This document shows positions 58,101 through 64,000 of a stretch of 64,000 nucleotides of DNA, in pieces. Origin of the DNA: Gentiana macrophylla (lineage: Eukaryota; Streptophyta; Magnoliopsida; Gentianales; Gentianaceae). The translations under genes were made by a program, and so were the position numbers. The notes under the pieces were generated by a model. It did not search any database. It was given only the letters and a program-made list of their open reading frames with translations, and had not been told where the DNA came from. Within the stretch, counting starts at the first letter, position 1; every line of letters begins with the position of its first letter. The stretch spans positions 34,575 to 98,574 of the forward strand of contig JAOBSW010001170.1 in the NCBI GenBank assembly GCA_026214975.1, in the 5' to 3' direction.

Positions 58101-61100
58101 TCTGGATGGCGTTCGATTGCACACATTATTAGGGGAAGAAGTTCCTACAGATAAAAAGGAAAAAGGAAAAAGGAAAAAGTCAACATAAAAAATCAAGCTT
58201 GTTAAGGGTAGCCTTGGCACAACATTAAAAACTGTCGCCATGTGACCAGAGGTTGACGATTCTAGCCGCAAAATGAGGCTCTTTTAGTAATTTAAGGCTT
58301 CAGATGGTGGTCTTATAAAGCTGGCCCTTCCCGCTGCATGGACAGGATAATTCTATGCACAGGGCTGGCCTTTTAACAAACGAAACTTGTAAAGTACAAG
58401 AACAAGATGTTCATATTGACAGTGTAATAAAAAGAAAGAGAATAAAACCACAGAACAAGCAAGAAATTAATACAAACCTCTCGATGATTGATCAGAACAA
58501 ACGGCACAATTTTGGGCAAAGCGTCCGAGAGGATTTGTATGGTGCCAAAACCCTGACAAAGTTGAAATTCATCCAAAACGGTATAAAACAATTAATCAGC
58601 AAGTTATGAGTTGATTTCAAGAGAAGACTAAAAATACCGCACCCCAGCATTCAAATCAGCAGAAATGTTTTCAGACTTAAAAGTAACACCGTTTATCTTG
58701 TTAGCTGATTCATGAGTATCTTTTTTGAAATCTCCGATGTTACTATTGTCCTCTGAAGATGATTTCTCTTCGGACAAATTTTCCAGTACTCCATTAATGT
58801 TATCTTGAGTTGCCTGCACTTCACGATCAAAATCTGCACTTCGTAAAACGTCAGGGGAGGTTAGAGATGAAGTCTCTACTGTGTTGCTTGAGGAAACTAT
58901 ATCTTCAGGAAATCCATCTCCATTCTCATGATTGGTAGAATTTTTAGATTCAGTATTCACAGTGATTGTTCCTTTCAACCTCTCTATTTCATCCTGAAGC
59001 AATTTTATTTCTTCCACGTAGCTTTCGGATGATGGCGGTAGCACTGGTTCACATTCACTTGACCCCAAATTCCGTACAGAACTTGCACCTTCGACACGCA
59101 TTTTGAGAGAAGTTATTTCAGCTCTACAGTCATTCAATTCTTTTCTTTGGCTTTCCATAGTCTGCTTCATGTCTTGTATCTGAGATAGTAGAAGATTCAC
59201 ACCAATGTAGTTCACACTAAAAGCTATCAAGTAATTCTAGCAATGTAAGAAAAACGGAGTAAATACACTTCACGACTTTTGCCCTTCTATCATCAATGTT
59301 TCACCTTGACACTTTTCACCTTGACACATTTACCTCCCATGTGTGCATTATTTTTACATTTTCAGTCCAAATGCCACGTGTCGAACAACCAGCATTGAAG
59401 GTATGACAAAAAAGGTATAAAAAAGAGGCATATATGAGGGGCAAACGTGTCAATATGAAACATTGGGGATATAAGTGATTTTTTGGGAAAAAAAGGACGA
59501 AGAAGTGTTGTTATCCTTAAGATAAACCAATACCATGTTCTCCTTGTCCTTGATTTCCTTTTGTAGAGCCTCTGTGGACTTCATCAATGCCGCAACCTGG
59601 TTGTCAAGCTTATCTTTGCTTTTCACCAAGGACTGGTTTTCCTTCATAAGCCTATCGATTTCTTGTTGCAGAGACTCATTTTGCGAAAGCATGGAAATTT
59701 TCTCCTGCGTCATCAGAAAGGTTTTACATACGTTGACCATAAAGAACACACAATAGCAATATATTATGAAAATACCTCAGCAGCTTCTGTTGTAGAAGAG
59801 AGGTACTGATAATAGTAATGACGCAAAGCATCTGGAACACAGGCAGGTGAGTTTTGCCAAATATCTAAATTCTGGTCAGTGACCTGCAACAAACATATTG
59901 CATATTGACAAGTTTCAATGTGACAATAACTCGAAGTACAATCTAAAAATGATATCAGACAAAATTCATGCTACAGATGAGTATGCATAGAATGCACACC
60001 TCACCAAACAAAATACACAAGGGCCTATCGCTAAAAAATAAAAAAATGGGAAAATAAAGAGCTTCCACTGTTTCACCAGCTACAAAACCAATATCCCAGC
60101 AAATCAACATCCGGTAATACTAAGTGGTGTATATACTAATGTTTGTTTGTTGATCTTAGACATTTTTTCACATGGATACTAAATTTGTAAAATGATAATT
60201 AATCAGTAACAATCATTTGAGTCTGAAAGATTAAATCAAAAACCACATTTTATATTCACGATACATTTCAAATCAGCCTTATGTCAACATCAAAGCGAGT
60301 CACCAAAAGCTATAAATACTTATGCCAATTACTGCACTATTTTTTAGCAATCAATTATCATATCCGGAGAAGAAACATCCACCCATGGAGTTCTTCACCA
60401 CCGAATTACATTTAAATGATTAGAATATGATATTTCTCAGTCCCTGAAAGCAGCTAAGGCCTTTAAAGTATTCAAAGAAACATAAAACTATATCAAAGAG
60501 AGGGAGGAAATAGATGAAAGATGATCAGCCACTAGAAGAATAAAATTGCTTTACGTAAATATTCAGCAGCTACCTAGATGCCCAGGCACAGACGTATACC
60601 TCCTCATAAAAAGTCATTGCAGTTAACCGATATCCAGCTAACAGTAAATATTCTTTCACAGCACAGTTAAGATCACGGCGCTCACTATCCTTCATAGATC
60701 CCAAGTTAGAGGATGTTGACTCCCTCTTCTGCCGCAAATCTGGCGCACTAACAGCAGAATTTGTGTCAGTACCTGCACAAGTCATTTGCAGCGAGAGGAA
60801 CAAAATTAAATTGTATTGCAGGAAATTATGGCAGCACTAAAATAAGGTTTACATTGGAAACTTGAAAACTATAAAGAAAAAATTGTTTGAGATCTTACAT
60901 TTCAACCGTTCTTGAGTTGGGAAAAGAAAATAAAGAACCGGTAGCAACCTCTTGCACAGCCTAATTGAATTACAATGTATTTTTTTCTAAAAAATGGATG
61001 ATCACACATACATACTGACATATAGACAGATGTACACAAAATCTTTAAGAGCATATGCACATGTTCGCTACTCTGGCTGTGCAAATGCATGGAGTTGAGC

Positions 61101-62847
61101 CTCAGAATGAAAAGAAATAAAATCTTGGTATGGCATCTATATGATCAATCAAAACAAAGGAACATCAAAGAGCCCTTTTAAGAATATTAAATCAAATTAA
61201 ATTAAAAAAGCCTTTGAGTGAACAATAACATAATTAGCTGGTCAAAACTTTACCTGTGCGTTCAGGTGCAGAGGTTTCAGACTTTTTCTCTAACTCTGCC
61301 TTGAGTTTCAAAACATCTTCTTGAGCTAACCTTAGCTCATATTCACACAGAGCTAGTTTTTCTTTTAATGATTCTTTTTCTTCAAACAAGCTTTGGGGAT
61401 CTGCAACTGTTATCACATATGAAATTGCAATTATGACATTAATTAAAATAAATTCTAATATGAAATCCTAACACAATAATTCATAAGCAATTGATTTATC
61501 ATAAACTCATTAGTCCTCATTGTTGTAAACATATCAATCTTTATATTCATCATCAACAACATTTAAATTTGACCAAGCATTTGCATTAGAACATACTTAT
61601 ACATTCAAATCAGTTTTCACATCGGATCATATCCACCCATGAGTAACTTCAACGGCTATGGAAGCAGCTATGCTTCAACCGAGATCAGTTAGCATTAGGT
61701 AACGATGAAGCATCGCGAAAAATCAGTCACAGTAATTCGCTTTCACTAAATTGATATCATGAGATACGCAACAAACCGTGCGCGAGATCAGCCAAAAAAT
61801 GTGCATGCAAACAATTAAGCTCAAACAAGGCAAATCTTTTGACAAGAAACCAAGAATTCAAAAACTTCACAGACACATGATGTTTGGTGAAGTAACAGCA
61901 TCCCGTATACCATGAATGGCAGTCTCTTTAAGCTCCACAAAACAATCGCTTAAACTTACAATGACTACTTTCTTGGATTCTGACAATGAACTTAATAAGA
62001 TGCTTCCTTTTTTTAACATTTCTTCCATGCCAACAAAGAGTCGTTCATATGGGAGGGATTTTATGGTACAACCGTTGTAGAAATGATGTACCAAGTGGCA
62101 TGTATCATATCATTTCATTATCACTCTCTTTCATATGTAAAAATAGACATATGTGATGCATACCACTTGGTAGTACCTTCATATAATAACGGGTTGTATT
62201 CTAAAAACAATCTTCCTATGGTCAACAATCAACCAAATAAAACCTGATGTTACATCATATAAGTAAGTATATTTATCCGACACCTAAAAATGCAACCCCG
62301 TCATAGAAACATGCCTAGCATTAGCAACTCCAACTCCAAGCCACATCCACAAAATATTTTGGCTTAAATGGGTGAACCATCATAGCAGCAAGAACTAAGA
62401 AATCTACAGTTATAAGCTAAAGCTTTGAGCTAAAATAATGAAATAAGAAATCTTTTTGATATTCCACAGAGTGACACAATCCATATGCAGCAAATCACTA
62501 CATGTCCAAATCGAATAAAGCACAGGCAGAACAATTCAGTAACACAACATATTTACGCTCAAGTAAACCTTCTATAAGCTAATAAAACACAAATTCATAA
62601 CCAAACATTTCAACCACAATACATGCATTTTCAATCGAAGGAGCAAACCTCGTAGTGTATTAAGCCGTGAGATCTGATCAGCAGGGAATTGAGTGGTGTC
62701 GGAGAAGAACTCTTTCAGACGGATTGCTTGATTATCGCGGCCGTCGTCAAGGAGTTCGTGGAGAAGCTCGAACGCCGTTAACAAGTAATTTTCCTCTAAC
62801 AGGAAATTCACCACACAATTGCATAGCGACGATTTCTCCACGTCCAT
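53034..62847 (-). CDS. RELCH: LisH, coiled-coil and HEAT-repeat protein (RELCH/KIAA1468 homologue), 20 exons
   Basis: Exons, 5' to 3': 62847-62649, 61406-61254, 60772-60600, 59883-59776, 59704-59534, 59179-58643, 58552-58478, 58144-58016, 57935-57861, 57772-57563, 57368-57216, 56459-56245, 56150-56033, 55849-55717, 55615-55424, 55337-55232, 54730-54590, 54480-54357, 53967-53851, 53428-53034. Restored length is 1174 aa. The N-terminus (MDVEKSSLCNCVVNFLLEEN) and exon 3 (LNCAVKEYLLLAGYRLTAM) carry LisH-like motifs; exons 4-6 form a coiled coil; exons 7-20 carry HEAT repeats (RPEIRDSLILSIVQQLIEDP, REAAARNLALLLPLFPNTDK). In animals RELCH links Rab11 endosomes and OSBP in sterol transfer; the plant role is unknown. 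Anomalies: one base lost in exon 15 (about 55549, in LLLAGVLG), an in-frame TGA in exon 20 (53382-53384), a duplicated exon 14 start, and one U12 intron. Confidence 0.93.
53482..53791. mobile_element. Intronic MITE, family with ggataaa-acactttta ends (copy 1)
   Basis: Left agataaagacacttttaat, right (reverse complement) ggataaacacacttttagtc. It lies in RELCH intron 19. Two relatives are in introns 16 and 5. Confidence 0.8.
53968..54356 (-). other. U12-type AT-AC intron (RELCH intron 18), 389 bp
   Basis: 5' splice site ATATCCTTT matches the U12 consensus exactly, the 3' end is AC, and TATCTTAAC, a close fit to the U12 branch site, lies about 9 bases upstream of the AC. Splicing here joins AGA GAT T to AT CTC CTG and gives RDYLLSK, the conserved protein sequence; no GT-AG alternative does. 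It is removed by the minor spliceosome. Confidence 0.9.
54791..55042. mobile_element. Intronic MITE, same family (copy 2)
   Basis: Left agataaagacacttggtccc, right (reverse complement) ggataaagacacttttagtc, in RELCH intron 16. Inner words cctcatctagg and gatgaggggtt are paired. Confidence 0.8.
55147..55181. repeat. (AAT)n microsatellite, about 11 units
   Basis: Uninterrupted aat trinucleotide run in RELCH intron 16. Confidence 0.95.
55801..56016 (-). repeat. 108-bp tandem duplication across the intron 13 / exon 14 border of RELCH
   Basis: Two copies (55801-55908 and 55909-56016) differ at only a few positions. Each contains the end of intron 13 with its AG and the first 49 or so bases of exon 14 (FLLKVSEYYGEAYLTH). 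The copy next to the rest of exon 14 (55849 start) gives the conserved protein; the other is an upstream decoy acceptor. Confidence 0.92.
56530..56660 (+). mobile_element. tRNA-derived SINE candidate
   Basis: Box A-like taggctcaagtggttaatg and box B-like gggttcgatttcc are about 45 bp apart, as in tRNA-derived SINEs. It lies in RELCH intron 11. No poly(A) tail or target duplication could be fixed, so the 3' end is approximate. Confidence 0.5.
59268..59516. mobile_element. Intronic MITE, same family (copy 3)
   Basis: Left aaatacacttcacgactttt, right (reverse complement) ggataacaacacttcttcgtc, in RELCH intron 5. More diverged than copies 1 and 2 but with the same inner layout. Confidence 0.7.
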
Positions 62848-63714
62848 TGCTGTCGAAATTCAATCTCAACCTGAATATTGATTCTGAGAAAGATCAAATT
62901 CATTCAGAAGAACAAGGAATTAGTATAAATCTTCAAACAGTTATTATGGTTCTTCGTGTTCATTTGATCATGTTTGACAAAAGCTTTGTGTTTAGATCTG
63001 TTCGCTTAGATAATTGACTCCACGACTAAGTACAACAATAGTAATTAAATGAAAAGTATAATAAGTCTATTTTTTTTATTTAAATCGTAAAATAAGCCAA
63101 TTCTCACATTTTTGTTTTTACTTAGTAAAAACGACGCGCTTGTGACGTGTTCTGATAAATTTTTATAATATATAGATTATTGATTACTTACTTAATTTAT
63201 AAAATAATTATACGTTAAATAATGATGTTGTTATACAACGATTTTATGTTTGATGTAATTATTTTATTTTCTTAGTAATAGGCATCGAAGCAAATTTGTA
63301 CATGTTACATTTTAATTCTTTCAAATACGATAGTTTTTATAGTTATAAAATCATGCATTTTATTGGTATCGGATGAAGATTCGTCTCAAGAGATCTGTCT
63401 CTAAAGTTCATTCTAACCTAAAAATATCATCAAAATATAATGTGCATTCAAAACTCGCAGAATGCTCTAATTACGCATCGTGATATTTTGTACTCTATGT
63501 TAAATAATTTATTGTCGATCAAATTTAATAACCATGAAAACAGAGGATCGTTAATTGTGTCATATGAGTATTAATGAGCTTTATTTATTCTAAGCCAAAA
63601 ATTAATCATACAAGAAAAAAACCGAATGAATAATAATCGCACAAATGTATTTGAAGGATATTTATCTTTATTCGCTTAAGTATTATTCATTGTTTATTCC
63701 AAACTTTTCGTGAT
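62848..63714. other. Promoter side of RELCH, AT-rich
   Basis: Upstream of the RELCH start codon. It must hold the 5'UTR and promoter, but no clear TATA box or other motif was fixed. No other gene is supported. Confidence 0.5.
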
Positions 63715-64000
63715 GCTATTTGTCTCTTCTTCTTAAGCTGGGCATAAAGCCATCGAACTTTCGTTAGTCTGTCATCCACTACTACCATGTTGACTTCCTT
63801 TACTTGACTTAAGTAATCCATCTATAAAATCCATGTTGAGTTGGGACCATGACGTAGAGGTATTAGCAGAATCGGAGCAATCACTGAGGTTTATTCCTTA
63901 AGTTGAGCCAATAAAAAGTCTCTGAACTCGTTATAACACGCCTCACTTCTAAATGACCTTTATCGACTTGAGCAAGCAACCGCTCTTTCAATTTGGATCT
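63715..64000 (-). pseudogene. Ty3/gypsy integrase fragment, cut by window edge
   Basis: Minus strand reads, across frames, SWSQLNMDFIDGLLKSSKGS then VVVDDRLTKVRW, the pattern of gypsy integrase (W..I.MDFI.GLP.S.G, VVVDRLTK). Frameshifts are present. The element continues beyond position 64000. Confidence 0.6.

Overview
The window is nuclear DNA of a flowering plant, most likely a eudicot. It is AT-rich, has spliced genes with plant-type introns, and is dominated by plant mobile DNA: Ty1/copia and Ty3/gypsy-like LTR elements, Stowaway-, Mutator- and hAT-like MITEs, and a mitochondrial nad7 fragment inserted in the nucleus. No bacterial, CRISPR or operon-like organisation is visible.

Layout: 0.6-1.9 kb holds a five-exon 40S ribosomal protein S7 (eS7) gene. 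2.6-3.3 kb holds a small uncharacterised plant protein on the minus strand. 4.5-23 kb is a TE-rich stretch in which two collinear, diverged copies of an ancestral segment (about 4.5-16.45 kb and about 18.4-23.0 kb) can be followed. Copy 1 was expanded by a solo LTR (5156-7392) and by a 4.7 kb LTR-type insertion (11477-16224) that carries a broken F-box gene and a copia remnant. 23.2-23.6 kb holds a second small uncharacterised plant protein. 28.0-37.8 kb is one Ty1/copia element on the minus strand with both LTRs and a target-site duplication. It is split by a 5 kb insertion made of two LTRs of another copia family in inverted orientation around a mitochondrial nad7 fragment. 39.1-39.4 kb holds a type-2 non-specific lipid transfer protein, and 40.7-41.2 kb an unrecognised ORF with a stop at codon 10. 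42.1-44.0 kb is a solo LTR of the family seen as the inverted pair. 44.0-49.7 kb is bounded by about 100 bp imperfect inverted repeats and looks like a gene-capturing Mutator-like element: a 3 kb minisatellite, three exons of fumarylacetoacetase, and further exon-like pieces. 50-53 kb is MITE-rich. 53.0-62.8 kb is a 20-exon LisH/coiled-coil/HEAT gene, the plant RELCH (KIAA1468) homologue, including a U12-type AT-AC intron. The right edge holds a decayed Ty3/gypsy integrase fragment.

The host genes are unrelated housekeeping or secreted-protein genes with no sign of joint function. The main interest is genome structure: nested and inverted LTR insertions, captured nuclear and organellar gene pieces, and repeated one-base lesions. 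The lesions hit conserved exons (two in eS7, one in the F-box gene, at least one in RELCH plus an in-frame stop). They are either true decay or residual consensus errors in the assembly, and should be settled before any of these genes is called a pseudogene.
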